NCBI GenBank assembly: GCA_016869335.1
Contig: VGEJ01000177.1
Span: 1-6,020, forward strand
Reading direction: 5' to 3'
Origin: Alphaproteobacteria bacterium
GTDB lineage: Bacteria > Pseudomonadota > Alphaproteobacteria > VGEJ01
DNA: 6,020 bases
The translations under genes were made by a program, and so were the position numbers. Under the pieces are notes generated by a model. It searched no databases. It was not told where the DNA came from and saw nothing but the letters and a program-made list of their open reading frames with translations. Shown piece by piece: positions 5,647 through 6,020 of the stretch; within the stretch, counting starts at the first letter, position 1; each line of letters starts with the position of its first letter.

Positions 5647-6002
5647 CGGCGCCCGCCGAGCCCGACCTCGGGACGGTGCTGCTGCGGCTGGCCGCCGTCC
5701 TCGAGGCACGTCGCGGGGGCGACCCGGCGACCTCGTACGTGGCTCGCCTCATCGGCGCGGGACTGACGCGGATCGTCCAGAAGGTCGGCGAGGAGGCGGT
5801 CGAGACGGTCATTGCCGGGGCGCAGACCGATCGTGCCGGACTGGTTCGCGAGAGCGCCGATCTGCTCTTCCATCTCCTGGTGCTGTGGGCTGCCGCCGGG
5901 GTATCGCCGGCCGAGGTCGCCGCCGAGCTGGCGCGCCGCGAGGGCGTCTCGGGCCTGGCCGAGAAAGCGGCACGTGACACGAACCGAGGTGGACAGCCAT
6001 GA
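5643..6002 (+). CDS. hisE: Phosphoribosyl-ATP pyrophosphohydrolase HisE
   Basis: HisE removes pyrophosphate from PR-ATP, the second step of the pathway. The 119-residue product is the pyrophosphohydrolase alone, so the cyclohydrolase HisI must be encoded elsewhere. It is an all-helical MazG-like protein: SYVARLIGAG (31-40) is the substrate-side motif, KVGEEAVETVIAGA (47-60) gives Glu50, Glu51 and Glu54, and VRESADLLFHLLVLW (68-82) gives Glu70 and Asp73, which together form the magnesium-binding EExxE...ExxD pattern. SGLAEKAARD (103-112) is the usual end. The start at GTG 5643 overlaps the hisF stop as GTGA; its position gives a usual-length protein. The stop overlaps the next ATG. The C-terminus DTNRGGQP is a few residues past the conserved end and overlaps the ribosome site of the next gene. 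Confidence 0.95.
   Translation: MTAPAEPDLGTVLLRLAAVLEARRGGDPATSYVARLIGAGLTRIVQKVGEEAVETVIAGAQTDRAGLVRESADLLFHLLVLWAAAGVSPAEVAAELARREGVSGLAEKAARDTNRGGQP
5986..5989 (+). promoter_or_regulatory. Ribosome binding site of the gene after hisE
   Basis: GAGG (followed by TGG) lies inside the end of hisE, nine bases before the ATG at 5999. It shows that the cut-off right-hand frame is a real gene and supports its start. Confidence 0.6.
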
Positions 6003-6020
6003 GCTACGACCGTACCAATG
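5999..6020 (+). CDS. Start of probable HIT-family nucleotide hydrolase (cut by right edge)
   Basis: Only seven codons, MSYDRTN, are inside the window. They resemble the N-terminus of HIT (histidine triad) proteins of alphaproteobacteria, which often begin with a short M-x-YD-x-x-N stretch. As I recall, a HIT-family gene (orf122) follows hisE in Azospirillum brasilense. HIT proteins hydrolyse or transfer nucleotidyl groups, for example from adenosine phosphoramidate. The ATG overlaps the hisE stop as ATGA and has a good ribosome site, so it is very likely the next gene of the his operon. The family name rests on context and seven residues; the HIT signature itself would lie outside the window. 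Confidence 0.6.

Noticed and set aside
1..6020. Mobile element, CRISPR array, tRNA or rRNA, phage or defence system
   Set aside because: No transposase, integrase, repeat array, RNA gene or defence-type domain was recognised on either strand; composition is even along the window.

Overview
The window is a very GC-rich, gene-dense stretch of bacterial chromosome. The protein sequences and gene order point to an alphaproteobacterium, most likely of the Rhodospirillales/Azospirillum type. The evidence is a free-standing IGP dehydratase hisB (not fused to a phosphatase) at the head of hisH-hisA-hisF-hisE, a DUF2628 membrane protein inside the operon, and a HIT-family gene directly after hisE. The lineage is an inference from gene content and motif style; no marker gene such as rRNA is present.

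Left part (1-1049, + strand): the 3' end of a LutC/YkgG-type LUD-domain gene runs in from outside the window. It overlaps a gene for a Smr-domain (MutS2 C-terminal-like) protein. A single minus-strand gene of unknown function (1046-1651) converges on the Smr gene, and their stop codons overlap in the four bases CTAA. Its C-terminal two thirds look like a beta-rich, LamG/concanavalin-like fold.

Middle and right (1796 to the end, + strand): after a divergent intergenic region of about 144 bp comes a compact histidine-biosynthesis operon: hisB, DUF2628 membrane protein, hisH, GNAT acetyltransferase, hisA, hisF, hisE, HIT-family gene (cut by the right edge). From the DUF2628 gene onward every junction is a stop/start overlap (ATGA, ATGA, GTGA, an 8-bp ATGCTTAA, GTGA, ATGA), so the genes are probably cotranscribed and translationally coupled.

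HisE, HisA, HisH+HisF and HisB cover four steps of the pathway: PR-ATP pyrophosphohydrolase, ProFAR isomerase, IGP synthase (glutaminase plus cyclase) and IGP dehydratase. hisG, hisI, hisC, hisD and a histidinol-phosphate phosphatase are not in the window and must lie elsewhere. All catalytic residues I could check in the His enzymes are present, so these look functional.

I see no mobile element, CRISPR array, RNA gene, phage gene or clear transfer signature. The least ordinary content is the trio of non-histidine genes (DUF2628, GNAT, HIT) locked into the his operon by overlapping starts, plus the orphan minus-strand gene. The window does not hold an obviously new multi-gene system; it is mainly a conserved metabolic region with a few passengers of unknown role.
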